Assembly (NCBI GenBank): GCA_903970405.1
Contig: CAJCIT010000023.1
Location: 1-60,319 of the forward strand
Source: Acidobacteriaceae bacterium
GTDB taxonomy: Bacteria; Acidobacteriota; Terriglobia; Bryobacterales; Bryobacteraceae
Reading direction: 5' to 3'
DNA: 60,319 bases
Below, piece after piece: positions 41,685-50,924 of the stretch. Below the pieces are notes generated by a model that ran no database searches, was not told where the DNA came from, and worked only from the letters and a program-made list of their open reading frames with translations. Position numbers and translations under genes: made by a program. Within the stretch, counting starts at the first letter, position 1. Each line of letters begins with the position of its first letter.

Positions 41685-42550
41685 AGCTCCGGCTCGGTCT
41701 GCCTAAAGGCAGTCTGGAAAACGCGACGTTTGAACTCTTCCGCAAGGCCGGCTTCAACATCACAACCAGCAGCCGCTCTTACTTCCCCGCCATTGACGAT
41801 CCCGAAATCGACTGCATGTTGATTCGCGCTCAGGAAATGGCCCGTTACGTCGAAGATGGGGTTCTGGATGCCGGCCTCACCGGGCGCGACTGGGTGGAAG
41901 AGAATGAAGCTAAAGTGGTGACCATCACTGATCTGATCTACGCGAAGCAAAGTTTCGGCCGCGTGCGCTGGGTTCTCGCCGCGCCCGAAGTCTCGCCGTT
42001 CCAGCGCGTTGAAGATCTGGAAGGCAAGGTCATCGCCACGGAACTGGTTGCCACCACCAAACGCTATCTGGCTAGCCGGGGCGTGAAAGCCAAGGTGGAA
42101 TTCAGTTGGGGCGCCACTGAAGTGAAGCCGCCCGAACTGGCAGACGCGATCGTCGAAGTCACCGAAACCGGTTCTTCCCTTCGCGCCAACAAGCTACGCA
42201 TCATTGAAACCATTCTCGAATCCAACACCCAGTTCATAGCCAATACTGCGTCCTTTGAGGATGAGTGGAAGCGCCGCAAACTCGAAGACATCAAGATGCT
42301 TCTTGAAGGCGCGATGAATGCGCAAGGAAAAGTCGGCCTGATGCTGAATGTGAAGAAAGCCGACCTCGCCACTGTCCTCTCCATCCTGCCCGCGCTCAAA
42401 AATCCAACCATCTCTCAGCTCAGCGACGAAGAGTGGGTGGCCGTCAACACAATCCTCGAAGAATCCACCGTGCGCGTGATCATCCCGCGGCTTAAGGAAG
42501 CCGGCGCGCAAGGCATCGTCGAATATCCGTTGAACAAGATCGTGCTCTAG
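41681..42550 (+). CDS. hisG: ATP phosphoribosyltransferase, long form
   Basis: This 289-residue enzyme starts the pathway by joining ATP and PRPP. It begins [20 protein letters not shown] and shows the PRPP-binding region [20 protein letters not shown]. The C-terminal about 80 residues ([20 protein letters not shown] onward) form the regulatory ACT-like HisG_C domain, so it should be the histidine-inhibited hexamer that needs no HisZ. GTG 41681 is coupled to the hisI stop and has GGGGAA upstream. Earlier in-frame starts lie inside hisI. Confidence 0.96.
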   Translation: MKLRLGLPKGSLENATFELFRKAGFNITTSSRSYFPAIDDPEIDCMLIRAQEMARYVEDGVLDAGLTGRDWVEENEAKVVTITDLIYAKQSFGRVRWVLAAPEVSPFQRVEDLEGKVIATELVATTKRYLASRGVKAKVEFSWGATEVKPPELADAIVEVTETGSSLRANKLRIIETILESNTQFIANTASFEDEWKRRKLEDIKMLLEGAMNAQGKVGLMLNVKKADLATVLSILPALKNPTISQLSDEEWVAVNTILEESTVRVIIPRLKEAGAQGIVEYPLNKIVL

Positions 42551-42555
42551 CCGTT

Positions 42556-43797
42556 ATGATTCGGATTCTTCCCCTTTCGGAATTCGAGAAGGTCGCCCAA
42601 CGCCGGCAGACCACGCTGGAACAAGCCGAAGCCGTGGTTGGGCCGATTCTGGAGGCCGTGCGCCGCGAGGGCGACGCCGCGCTGGTCCGTTACGCGCGCC
42701 AGTTCGATTCGCTTGGCGAACAGCCGCTCCGTGTTACCGGGGACGAACTCGCGGCAGCCGCTCTCAACATGGATCACGCCGTTTGGAACGCGGCGGAAAC
42801 CGCCCGGAACAACATTCACGCCTTTGCCGTTACCCAGATTCCTTCGGAGCGTCTCACTGAATTCTCCCCGGGCCGCAGGCTGGGCCAGATTGTCAGGCCG
42901 CTGGATGCCGCCGGCTGTTACATCCCTTCCGGCCGCTATCCGCTGCCATCCACGTTGCTGATGACCGCCGTGCCCGCACAGGCCGCGGGCGTCGCGCACA
43001 TCGTTGTCACATCGCCCAAGCCCAGCGCTGAGATCCTTGGCTGCGCTCACCTGTTGGGGCTGACGGATGTCTTTCGCATCGGCGGCGCACAGGCCATCGC
43101 AGCCATGGCCTTCGGCACCGAATCCATCCCGAAGGTCGATCGCATCGTGGGCCCAGGAAACGTCTACGTCGCCGCCGCCAAGAAACTGCTGGCGGGCGAA
43201 ACCGGCATCGACTTCATCGCCGGTCCCACCGAAATCCTCATCCTCGCCGCCGAAGGGACGCCAAGCTGGATCGCGGCTGACATGCTGGCCCAGGCCGAAC
43301 ACGATACCGACGCCACCGCCATCCTCATCACGCCATCCCGCACCCTCGCCGGCAAGGTCGCCGCGGAGATTGAGCGGCAACTCGAAACGCTTCCCACGGC
43401 CCCCACCGCCCGCATCGCTATTGACCGGAACTCCGCCATCTTCATCGCGCCCAATCTCGATGAAGCCGTCGAATTGACGAACCGCTTCGCACCGGAGCAT
43501 CTGTGCCTGCTGGATGCGTCGCTGCTTCCCAAAATCCGCCATGCCGGCGCCGTCTTCCTTGGCGAATCGTCACCGGAAGCGGCAGGAGACTATGCGGCCG
43601 GTCCCAGTCACGTGCTGCCCACCTCCGGCGCGGCGCGCCTGCGCGGCGGGCTCTCGGCGCTCGACTTCGTCAAAGTCATCGCTGTCCAACAGCTCTCTCA
43701 CCACGCCTTGCTCGATCTCGCGCCCACCATCGCCACTCTCGCCCGCGCTGAAGGTCTGGAGGCTCATGCCCGTTCAGTGGAGATTCGATTTGCCTAG
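42556..43797 (+). CDS. hisD: histidinol dehydrogenase
   Basis: The 413-residue zinc enzyme oxidises histidinol to histidine in two NAD steps. Family marks are DAAGCYIPSGRYPLPSTLLM, VDRIVGPGNVYVAAAKK, GPTEILILAAEG, the zinc and base residues in MLAQAEHDTDATAILIT and FAPEHLCLLD, and GPSHVLPTSGAARLRGGLS. Length and order of motifs are normal. It begins 5 bases after hisG and overlaps the hisC start. Confidence 0.97.
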   Translation: MIRILPLSEFEKVAQRRQTTLEQAEAVVGPILEAVRREGDAALVRYARQFDSLGEQPLRVTGDELAAAALNMDHAVWNAAETARNNIHAFAVTQIPSERLTEFSPGRRLGQIVRPLDAAGCYIPSGRYPLPSTLLMTAVPAQAAGVAHIVVTSPKPSAEILGCAHLLGLTDVFRIGGAQAIAAMAFGTESIPKVDRIVGPGNVYVAAAKKLLAGETGIDFIAGPTEILILAAEGTPSWIAADMLAQAEHDTDATAILITPSRTLAGKVAAEIERQLETLPTAPTARIAIDRNSAIFIAPNLDEAVELTNRFAPEHLCLLDASLLPKIRHAGAVFLGESSPEAAGDYAAGPSHVLPTSGAARLRGGLSALDFVKVIAVQQLSHHALLDLAPTIATLARAEGLEAHARSVEIRFA

Positions 43798-44869
43798 CTC
43801 ATCTAAGACGGCACAAGAAACCAGGCTGCAGCCTCGAAATGCCGTGCTGGAGATGGCGGCCTACCATCCGCCGAGTTCCGGCCGCCGCAACAAGCTCCGT
43901 CTCGATTTCAATGAGAACACCGTCGGCTGCCCGCCGCATGTCCTCGATTTCATCAAGCGCTACCTGACCGCCGCCGACCTCAGCATCTACCCGGAGTACG
44001 AAGCCGCCCGTGAAGACCTCGCCGTCTACTTTCGCGTCAGGCCGGAAGAGATGACGCTCACCAATGGCACCGATGAGGCCATTCAACTTGTGGTGAACAC
44101 TTTCGTGGATGACGATGACGAGGTGCTGATCCTGCGCCCGTCCTATGCCATGTATCGGTTCTATGCGCAACTGGCTGGGGCGTCGGTGCACGAAATCGAT
44201 TTCCGCGTCGAGAAACTGGCCTTCCCGCTGGAAGAGATCCTCAATCGCATCACCCCCGCCACGCGCGGTATTTTCATTAGCAATCCCAATAACCCCACCG
44301 GCACGGGCACCACCGCCGCGGCGCTCGAAAAGATTCTTCTCCACGCGCCAAACGCCGCGGTTCTGGTGGACGAAGCCTATTATGAATTCTGCGGCATCAC
44401 CATGTTGCCGCTTCTTCACAAACACCAAAACCTTTTCGTCAGCCGGACCTTCTCGAAGATCTATGGCATGGCCGGGCTGCGCTGCGGCGTCCTGTTCTCG
44501 CAAGCGGGCAACATGGGACACATCCGCAAGGCGCAATCGCCCTATAGCGTGAATATTCTGGCCGCCATGGCCGCCCGCATCGCCGTGCAGGATCACACCT
44601 TCGTCGAAGAGTTCGTGGTGGAAATCCTGGCCGCGAAGGAATTGCTCTACGTGGGTCTGGAAAAGCTTGGCATTCCCTACATTGAGAGCAAAGCCAACTT
44701 CGTACTGATCGACGCCGGCGCCCGGTCGCTGGAGATTCGCGATGAGCTCCGCAAGCGCGGCATCCTGGTTCGCGAACGCGGGTATGAATTGCCCGGCAGC
44801 GTCCGCATCACCGTCGGCACGCGCGATCAAATCCGCCAGCTTCTGGCTGAACTTCAGGAGATCTGGTAA
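43766..44869 (+). CDS. hisC: histidinol-phosphate aminotransferase
   Basis: The 367-residue PLP enzyme shows LRLDFNENTVGCPP, YPEYEAAREDLAVYF, LTNGTDEAIQLVVNTF, FISNPNNPTGTGT, VLVDEAYYEFCG and the PLP lysine in RTFSKIYGMAGLRCG. ATG 43766 overlaps hisD by 32 bases. A TTG at 43790 has GGAG at a better distance (7 bases) and gives a start eight residues shorter; both are plausible. The frame continues far upstream inside hisD, which is coincidental. Confidence 0.94.
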   Translation: MPVQWRFDLPSSSKTAQETRLQPRNAVLEMAAYHPPSSGRRNKLRLDFNENTVGCPPHVLDFIKRYLTAADLSIYPEYEAAREDLAVYFRVRPEEMTLTNGTDEAIQLVVNTFVDDDDEVLILRPSYAMYRFYAQLAGASVHEIDFRVEKLAFPLEEILNRITPATRGIFISNPNNPTGTGTTAAALEKILLHAPNAAVLVDEAYYEFCGITMLPLLHKHQNLFVSRTFSKIYGMAGLRCGVLFSQAGNMGHIRKAQSPYSVNILAAMAARIAVQDHTFVEEFVVEILAAKELLYVGLEKLGIPYIESKANFVLIDAGARSLEIRDELRKRGILVRERGYELPGSVRITVGTRDQIRQLLAELQEIW

Positions 44870-45594
44870 TGAGCCGGGCACAGCCGCTGCTTCCCAACCC
44901 TGACGTCTTCATCTTCGACATGGATGGAGTTCTTGCCGAAGTAACCGCCAGCTATCGAGAGACCATCGTTTCCACCGTCCGCCATTTCACCGGACGATCC
45001 GTGACCAATGAAACCATCCAGGCGTTCAAGAACGCCGGTGGCTGGAACAACGATTGGGAACTCTCCCACCGCCTCATTGCCGACCTGGGCCATCAGGTCA
45101 CTTACCAAGCCGTTGTTGACGCGTTCAATCGCATCTTCCTGGGCGACGGCTCAACGCCCGGACTGATCGATCGGGAATCCTGGATTCCCAAGCCCGGTCT
45201 GCTTGAAACCCTGGCGGAGACTTATCCGCTCGGCATCTTTACCGGCCGCTTGCGCTACGAACTTGATGTAACCCTGGCGCGCTTCGTTCCGGATCTGCGT
45301 TTCCACCCCACGATCACCGCGGACGATGTAGTGCGGCCCAAGCCCGCGCCCGATGGCCTTCACACGATCCAGCGGCTCTTTCCCCGCAAGACCATTTGGT
45401 ACTTCGGCGATACTGTGGACGACGCTCGCAGCGCCCGTGACGCAAGCGTCCCGTTCTTCGGCGTTGCGTCACCCGATTCTCTGCGCCGCGATGAGTTAGT
45501 CTCGCGGCTTCATGAATACGGCGCTTTGCGCGTCATCGCCAACATCAATGAAATCGGCTGTCTCCTCAAAGAAACGGAGGCGTCCGTAGCGTGA
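44869..45594 (+). CDS. HAD-superfamily hydrolase, candidate histidinol-phosphatase
   Basis: The 241-residue protein is a HAD subfamily IA-type phosphatase. Motif I is [12 protein letters not shown] (nucleophile D17, D19), motif II lies in [12 protein letters not shown], and the motif III/IV region is [11 protein letters not shown] and [17 protein letters not shown] helical cap lies between motifs I and II. It is translationally locked into the his operon (TAATG with hisC, GTGA with hisB). The operon otherwise lacks the phosphatase that makes histidinol, so this gene is the best candidate. A related HAD clade occurs near hisB in some cyanobacteria (recollection). Activity is inferred. Confidence 0.85.
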   Translation: MSRAQPLLPNPDVFIFDMDGVLAEVTASYRETIVSTVRHFTGRSVTNETIQAFKNAGGWNNDWELSHRLIADLGHQVTYQAVVDAFNRIFLGDGSTPGLIDRESWIPKPGLLETLAETYPLGIFTGRLRYELDVTLARFVPDLRFHPTITADDVVRPKPAPDGLHTIQRLFPRKTIWYFGDTVDDARSARDASVPFFGVASPDSLRRDELVSRLHEYGALRVIANINEIGCLLKETEASVA

Positions 45595-46178
45595 GAGAGT
45601 CAACGGTGGAACGTATTACCAAAGAGACTCAGATCCAGGGTTCGCTACGAATTGAAGGCGCCGGGGCCTACGATGTCTCAACCGGCATTCGATTTCTCGA
45701 TCACATGCTCGAACTCTTCTCTAAGCACGGAGGCTTCGATCTGACGCTCAAAGCCACCGGCGACCTGGAAGTCGATCAGCATCACACCGTCGAGGATTGC
45801 GGCATCGTCCTGGGGCAGCTTTTCTCGAAGGCTCTGAGGGATCGCCGCGGCATCAATCGCGCCGGTTACTTCGTCCAAACGATGGATGAAACACTCGCCG
45901 TGGCCGCGCTTGATCTCGGCGGCCGTCCCACGCTCGTCTATGACCAGCAGGTGAACGTCGTTCACGTCGGCGAGCTGCAGACCGAACTCCTCCACGATTT
46001 CTTTGAAGGCTTCGCGAACCACGCTGGCGCCAATGTCCACGTCAAGGTTCTGTACGGACGATCGAACCATCACAAGATCGAGGCGATCTTCAAGTGCTTC
46101 GCTCGCGCTCTGCGTTACGCCTGTTCCACCGACGAACGGCTCAAAGACCAACTGCCCTCCACGAAAGGACTGCTATGA
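45591..46178 (+). CDS. hisB: imidazoleglycerol-phosphate dehydratase
   Basis: The 195-residue, single-domain HisB removes water from IGP. It has [20 protein letters not shown], the manganese-binding [11 protein letters not shown] and the C-terminal [18 protein letters not shown]. The enterobacterial N-terminal phosphatase domain is absent, consistent with a separate phosphatase gene just upstream. GTG 45591 overlaps the HAD gene stop; the stop TGA overlaps the hisH ATG. Confidence 0.96.
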   Translation: MRESTVERITKETQIQGSLRIEGAGAYDVSTGIRFLDHMLELFSKHGGFDLTLKATGDLEVDQHHTVEDCGIVLGQLFSKALRDRRGINRAGYFVQTMDETLAVAALDLGGRPTLVYDQQVNVVHVGELQTELLHDFFEGFANHAGANVHVKVLYGRSNHHKIEAIFKCFARALRYACSTDERLKDQLPSTKGLL

Positions 46179-46774
46179 CGGTCATCGTCGACTACGGCGC
46201 GGGCAATCTCCGCTCCGTCCAGAACACGCTCGATGAACTCGGCGCGCAATACACCGTTTCGAACCAGGCGGCCGTCATCGCCTCCGCGGAAAAACTCATC
46301 CTGCCCGGAGTCGGCCACTTCGGTCAGATGATGACCGCGCTTGACAATCTTTGCCTGCGGGATCCCATTCTCAATCGCATCTCTGCCGGTATTCCAGCCC
46401 TTGGCATCTGCCTCGGTCTCCAGAGCCTGTTTGAGCGCAGTGAGGAAGCGCCGCAGATCAAGGGCTTCGGCATTTTTCCCGGAACGGTGAAGCGCTTCGA
46501 AGGCGACGTCCGCGTGCCGCACATGGGTTGGAACTCGCTCGATGCCATAAAGCCCTCGCGCCTCCTCGAAGGCCTAGGCGCACAGCCTTACGCGTATTTC
46601 GCCAACAGTTACTACGCTCCGGTCTTTCCGGAAACCGTCGCCACCACGGAGTACGTCCAACCGTTCACTTCAGTTCTCGAAGCCGGGAACATCTTTGGCA
46701 TCCAGTGCCATCCCGAAAAATCAGGGCCCGTCGGCTTGCGCATCGTGAAGAATTTCCTGGATCTGGACACATAA
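46175..46774 (+). CDS. hisH: imidazole glycerol phosphate synthase, glutaminase subunit
   Basis: The 199-residue class I amidotransferase supplies ammonia to HisF. It starts [18 protein letters not shown], with nucleophile C79 in LGICLGLQ and the H-x-E pair in [12 protein letters not shown], plus the oxyanion-strand [12 protein letters not shown] 46175 overlaps the hisB stop by 4 bases; the longer open frame lies within hisB. hisF follows after 6 bases. Confidence 0.96.
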   Translation: MTVIVDYGAGNLRSVQNTLDELGAQYTVSNQAAVIASAEKLILPGVGHFGQMMTALDNLCLRDPILNRISAGIPALGICLGLQSLFERSEEAPQIKGFGIFPGTVKRFEGDVRVPHMGWNSLDAIKPSRLLEGLGAQPYAYFANSYYAPVFPETVATTEYVQPFTSVLEAGNIFGIQCHPEKSGPVGLRIVKNFLDLDT

Positions 46775-46780
46775 CCGGCG

Positions 46781-47563
46781 ATGCTTGCGAAGCGAATCAT
46801 CCCTTGTCTCGATGTCACCGAAGGCCGCGTGGTGAAAGGCGTGAACTTCGTCGGGCTTCGCGATGCCGGCGATCCGGTCGAGCTCGCCGAACGCTACAAC
46901 GATCAGGGCGCGGACGAGCTGGTCTTCCTCGATATCACCGCCTCAAGCGACGACCGCGAAACGATGGTGGATGTGGTCGCCCGCACGGCCCGCCGCGTCT
47001 TCATCCCGCTCACCGTTGGGGGCGGCATTCGCTCGGTGGCCGATGCGCGCAAGATTCTCCTGGCCGGCGCCGACAAGGTCAGTGTCAACACCTCCGCTGT
47101 CCACCGCCCGGAGCTGATCCACGAACTCAGCGAGGAGTTCGGCGCACAAGCAGTGGTCCTGGCCATCGACGCGCGTTGTTCCGGTTACGACCGCTGGAAT
47201 GTTTTTACGAAAGGAGGCCGTCACGATGAGGGCCTTGACGCCGTGGAGTGGGCCCGCCACGGTGAATCTTTGGGCGCGGGCGAAATCCTGCTCACCTCCA
47301 TGGATACCGACGGTGTCCAAACCGGATTTGACTGCGACCTGACACGCTGCGTCGCTGCCGCCACCACCATTCCCGTCATCGCCTCCGGCGGAGCGGGCAA
47401 GCCCGAAGATTTTGTAACCGTGTTAACCACTGGCCGTGCCGACGCGGCGCTCGCCGCCTCCGTCTTTCACTACGGCAAATACACTGTGGCTGACTTGAAG
47501 GCTGTCTTGTCGAAGGCCGGCGTACCCGTTCGGCCCGCGCCCGCGCTGCCGCCAATTTCATGA
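46781..47563 (+). CDS. hisF: imidazole glycerol phosphate synthase, cyclase subunit
   Basis: This 260-residue TIM barrel closes the imidazole ring. It has [20 protein letters not shown] with the first catalytic aspartate, [32 protein letters not shown] with the second aspartate, [14 protein letters not shown] and [16 protein letters not shown]. The length is slightly above the usual 252-256. The stop overlaps hisA by 4 bases. Confidence 0.97.
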   Translation: MLAKRIIPCLDVTEGRVVKGVNFVGLRDAGDPVELAERYNDQGADELVFLDITASSDDRETMVDVVARTARRVFIPLTVGGGIRSVADARKILLAGADKVSVNTSAVHRPELIHELSEEFGAQAVVLAIDARCSGYDRWNVFTKGGRHDEGLDAVEWARHGESLGAGEILLTSMDTDGVQTGFDCDLTRCVAAATTIPVIASGGAGKPEDFVTVLTTGRADAALAASVFHYGKYTVADLKAVLSKAGVPVRPAPALPPIS

Positions 47564-48267
47564 TTGTTCCCTGCATCGACATCATGGGCGGCAAGGTGGT
47601 CCAACTCATTCAAGGCCGTGAACAGGCGCTGGAAGGCGGCACCGTCGAAGAGATGCTGCGCCTCTTCGCCGGCTTTCAGCAGATTCAAGTCATCGATGTC
47701 GACGCGGCCATTGGCAACGGCGCCAATAACGAAATGGTGGACGCCATCTCCCAGCGCGTCACCGCGCGAGTGGGAGGCGGCGTTCGCTCAGCCCGTCGCG
47801 CCCAGGACCTGGTCGCTTGTGGCGCTTATCGCGTAATCGTCGGGACCTCGGCATTCACCGCCGGCGGGCCTAACACCACATTGCTCCGGCAATTGGCCGA
47901 CGCCGTGGGCGCCGAACGGCTGGTGATCGCGCTCGATAGCAAAGACGGCTACATTGTCGTCAAGGGCTGGCGCGAATCCACCTCCCTTCGCGCCGTCGAC
48001 ATCGTTCATGAACTCGACCCTTACTGCGGCGGCTACCTCTGCACCTATGTCGACAAAGAAGGCATGATGCAGGGCACCGACCTGGAGTGGTTCTCCACCT
48101 TGCGCCATTCAACGAACCGCGAAATCACCGCTGCCGGTGGCATCACAACGATGGAAGATGTATATGCCCTCAGCGCCATGAACATTCACTGCGCCATCGG
48201 CATGGCCATCTATACGGGCCGCTTGCCTCTCGCCGAGCTTGCGGAATTCAATGCGCGGAACAGATGA
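47560..48267 (+). CDS. hisA: ProFAR isomerase (HisA)
   Basis: The 235-residue TIM barrel does the Amadori rearrangement of ProFAR. It has [20 protein letters not shown] with the catalytic base aspartate, [40 protein letters not shown] with the second catalytic aspartate, and [13 protein letters not shown]. The sequence departs from the common bacterial pattern at several points (PCIDIMGG rather than PAIDLxxG), but both catalytic residues and phosphate-binding glycines are kept. It is the last gene of the operon and is followed by a strong palindrome. Confidence 0.92.
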   Translation: MIVPCIDIMGGKVVQLIQGREQALEGGTVEEMLRLFAGFQQIQVIDVDAAIGNGANNEMVDAISQRVTARVGGGVRSARRAQDLVACGAYRVIVGTSAFTAGGPNTTLLRQLADAVGAERLVIALDSKDGYIVVKGWRESTSLRAVDIVHELDPYCGGYLCTYVDKEGMMQGTDLEWFSTLRHSTNREITAAGGITTMEDVYALSAMNIHCAIGMAIYTGRLPLAELAEFNARNR

Positions 48268-48273
48268 CTCACA

Positions 48274-48353
48274 CCTTCCGAGCCGCAGTCAGGGAGCGAC
48301 CGCGGTGGTGATCCTTTTTGGCCGCCGGCCGCTCCCTGACGGTCGCGGCTCAG
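48274..48353. repeat. GAGCCGCGACCG repeat family, copy B: large palindrome
   Basis: CCTTCCGAGCCGCAGTCAGG then GAGCGACC (left) and GCCGCTCCCTGACGGTCGCG then GCTCAG (right) are inverted copies with a short spacer containing CCTTTTTGG. The RNA would fold into a hairpin of about 20 bp. It fills the 99-base gap between the convergent hisA and glycosyltransferase genes and may end transcription from both sides. Confidence 0.78.
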
Positions 48354-48366
48354 TCGGCGCTTGCCA

Positions 48367-49599
48367 TCAACCCATCCGTTCCGCAGCCCTCCGGTGCACC
48401 TCGAGTAAGCGCTTCCCCAGAATCGGCCAATCGTATTCAGCGCTAACCAACCGCCGGGCGCCGCTTACCAACCGCTGCCGAAGATCCGCATTGTCTACCA
48501 GCGACTGAAGAGCACGCGAGAACTCATCCGGCGTTTCGGCAAAGAGGACATCCTGACCCGGCGTAACGTCGATCCCCTCGGCGCCCAGGCGCGTCGACAC
48601 CACTGGCACGCCGCTTGCCATGGCTTCCAGAATCTTGAGCCGCGTGCCGCTGCCCACCCGCAGCAACACCACCACCGCCAGCGCATCGCGATAATAGACA
48701 CGCACGTCCGGCACCGTCCCTGTCACCTCAATTCCCGGTTGTTGCGCAAGCGCAACCACTTCGGGAGCGGGCTTCCGGCCCACAATCACAAATTTGCGCT
48801 GAGCGAAGGCGGGCTGCATGCGCAATAACGGCCATACCTGATTCGCGAATTCAACGGCGCCGTCGACATTGGCGTGATAATCCATCGAACCCACGAAGAG
48901 GAGATGGCCGGCCCCGGGAGCGGAAGCTGGTGAGGCAGCGGCGATGGCGTGGTCCGTGTGAAACGCTACGTCAACGCCATTGCCAATCGTCGTGATATCG
49001 GCTTTTGGCTCGCGAGCCAGCAGCCGTTCGCGTTCGCGCCCGCTCGCCACCGAGTGGGCGTCGCATTCGCGCAGCAGGCGCAACTCCATGTTTTCGATTA
49101 GGGCCGCCGTGCGCGAAGCATACGCCCGGCGCGGCAGGCTGCCCGTGGAAGAGGCGTACCTGCGCATGATCTCCGATTCAATATTGTGCCAATCGCAGAC
49201 GATTGCGGTTCTTGGGCTGAGCCTGCGAATCGTCTTCACGTACGGCAGAAGGTGTACGCCTTCGAGCTGAATGGAATCGAACGCCGCGGAAGTAAGGATG
49301 CGTTCAAGCGCGTCTGTGGCCCGAGGCGTGATGCAGTTGAGCAGCGTCACAGGCATCGGCCCGATCAGGCCGCGTATGAGTTTACCCGGCGAGAATGACG
49401 GATCCTTGTCGACAATCTGCTGCGCGTGGAGGCCTGCGGAAAGCGGAATTGTCTCCGCAGGCGGATCGTTGTGCATGCGCAGACCCAGGTAGCTCACCTC
49501 GGCGTACTGCGCTAACTGGTGGGCCAAATGGTAGTCGCGCAAGCGCGCGCCTGTGTTCAGCGGCCAGCACTCGCGGGAAGAAAAGTAAAGAATCCGCAT
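48367..49599 (-). CDS. glycosyltransferase, GT4-type (EPS/PEP-CTERM sugar transferase-like)
   Basis: The 410-residue protein has a GT-B fold with two Rossmann halves: MRILYFSSRECWPLNTGARL at the start, DWHNIESEIMRRYA, a linker, then HLLFVGSMDYHANVDGAVEF, FVIVGRKPAPEV and the nucleotide-sugar site SGTRLKILEAMASGVPVVST with AEGIDV. The layout resembles transferases of exopolysaccharide loci (TIGR03087-like). It is transcribed alone toward hisA and is divergent from a second GT4 gene, so the three glycosyltransferases here probably build one surface polymer. Confidence 0.9.
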   Translation of the reverse strand: MRILYFSSRECWPLNTGARLRDYHLAHQLAQYAEVSYLGLRMHNDPPAETIPLSAGLHAQQIVDKDPSFSPGKLIRGLIGPMPVTLLNCITPRATDALERILTSAAFDSIQLEGVHLLPYVKTIRRLSPRTAIVCDWHNIESEIMRRYASSTGSLPRRAYASRTAALIENMELRLLRECDAHSVASGRERERLLAREPKADITTIGNGVDVAFHTDHAIAAASPASAPGAGHLLFVGSMDYHANVDGAVEFANQVWPLLRMQPAFAQRKFVIVGRKPAPEVVALAQQPGIEVTGTVPDVRVYYRDALAVVVLLRVGSGTRLKILEAMASGVPVVSTRLGAEGIDVTPGQDVLFAETPDEFSRALQSLVDNADLRQRLVSGARRLVSAEYDWPILGKRLLEVHRRAAERMG

Positions 49600-49696
49600 T
49601 GCTGATGTTTGCTGTGGTGCGGTATTGCTTTGATTGTGGCATTAGAACGGAAATCCATCGTGGAACCAGCGATTCGTAACTCGCTTGCCTACTTGG

Positions 49697-49720
49697 TGGC
49701 ACAGACTTCAGCCTGTGAGC
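49697..49720. repeat. short hairpin repeat CACAG-N8-CTGTG
   Basis: GTGGCACAGACTTCAGCCTG followed by TGAG carries CACAG (49700-49704) and CTGTG (49713-49717). Elements of the form TGGCACAGxCTTCAGCCTGTG are common dispersed hairpins in soil Acidobacteria (recollection). It lies in the divergent gap between two glycosyltransferase genes. Confidence 0.45.
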
Positions 49721-49745
49721 ATCGGACTCACGCGGCAATTTGACG

Positions 49746-50894
49746 ATGCGCATCCTCGCCCTGGTAGAAGCCAATTCGATAACGGGTCCGGCCAAGAACT
49801 TGATCGAGTTCTGCGTTGCAGGCAGGTCGCTCAGGGCGCCGCTCGGCCCGCTCGATGTGACGCTCGCGACCTTTCGGCGGCCTGGACAACCCGCGACCGA
49901 CGATTTCCTTGAAGCCCTGAAAGCGCGTGGAATCCCCTGCGAAATCATCCTGCAGCGTAAAGCCTACTCCAGTGTCATCGGTCCGCTGCGTCAGTTGGTG
50001 GATCGCCTCAAACCGGATCTTGTGCAGACACACAGCGTAAAGTCCAATTTCTGGTTTGCGCTATCAGGCTTGCCGCGGCGGCTACCGTGGGTCGCCTACC
50101 ACCATGGCTACACCAAGCCCACAAAGACGCAGGAATTCTACAACTTGCTGGACCGGTTCTCGTTGCGAAAAGCTCGCGCGCTGATCACAGTGACGCCGGC
50201 CTTCGTCGAGGAGTTGAAGGCCGCCGGCGTGGCCGCGAATCGTATCGATGTTGTGGCGAACTCGATTCGCACCGATTGGGCGAGCGCCGATCAGCTGAAG
50301 GTTGCGGCGTTACGCGATCGGTTCGTAGCCGCGAGCGCAGCGGAAGCCGGTGACGCAAGAGTAGTTCTCGCCGTGGGTCGCCTTTCGAAGGAAAAGGCGC
50401 ATGCCGATGCCATTGAGGCCATAGCCTTGCTCAAGGACCTCTCCATACAAATGGTTCTGGTAGGCGATGGTCCGGAACGCGAAGCGCTGATTGCTCTCGC
50501 GCGGAACAAGGGGGTGGCGTTGACGATGGCGGGACAGATCAGCGACGTGGCGCCGTACTTCGCAGCGGCCGATGTCTTCGTGTTGCCTTCGCATTCGGAG
50601 GGCTCGCCGAATGTTTTACTCGAAGCCATGGCGGCCGGGTTGCCGGTTGTGGCGACGGCCGTGGGTGGCGTCCCCGACACGGTGACGGACGGTGAACAGG
50701 CGCTGCTTGTGCCGGCCGCGCAACCGCAAGCGATGGCGGACGCCATCCGGAGGCTGCTCACCGATGGGGACTTGGCCTTACGCCTTGGAACGTCGGCCAG
50801 AGAGCGCGCCGCGGCGCAGTTCTCGCCGGAGGCGCGGGTCCGAAGGATTGCGGAGATCTATGGGAGGGTTACCATGGGACAGCCTCTCGTGTAA
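49746..50894 (+). CDS. glycosyltransferase family 4 protein
   Basis: The 382-residue GT-B enzyme starts MRILALVEANSITGPAKNLI, with the nucleotide-free acceptor site HSVKSNFWFALSGLPR, the VVLAVGRLSKEKAHADAIEA strand at the start of the C-terminal domain, LVGDGPEREAL, FVLPSHSEGSPNVLLEAMAA (the E-x7-E region) and GGVPDTVTDGEQALLV. These are standard GT4 retaining-transferase motifs. ATG 49746 is preferred over TTG 49740. It is followed by a GT2 gene after 30 bases, probably in one transcript. Confidence 0.92.
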   Translation: MRILALVEANSITGPAKNLIEFCVAGRSLRAPLGPLDVTLATFRRPGQPATDDFLEALKARGIPCEIILQRKAYSSVIGPLRQLVDRLKPDLVQTHSVKSNFWFALSGLPRRLPWVAYHHGYTKPTKTQEFYNLLDRFSLRKARALITVTPAFVEELKAAGVAANRIDVVANSIRTDWASADQLKVAALRDRFVAASAAEAGDARVVLAVGRLSKEKAHADAIEAIALLKDLSIQMVLVGDGPEREALIALARNKGVALTMAGQISDVAPYFAAADVFVLPSHSEGSPNVLLEAMAAGLPVVATAVGGVPDTVTDGEQALLVPAAQPQAMADAIRRLLTDGDLALRLGTSARERAAAQFSPEARVRRIAEIYGRVTMGQPLV

Positions 50895-50924
50895 CGCGGG
50901 TCGATCGAATAAAACCACCCCTGA

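Noticed and set aside
42547-43542. 331-codon open frame antisense to hisD
   Set aside because: Glycine- and aspartate-rich shadow of a conserved gene.
43799-44881. 360-codon open frame antisense to hisC
   Set aside because: hisC is unambiguous on the plus strand and the antisense translation has no family motif.
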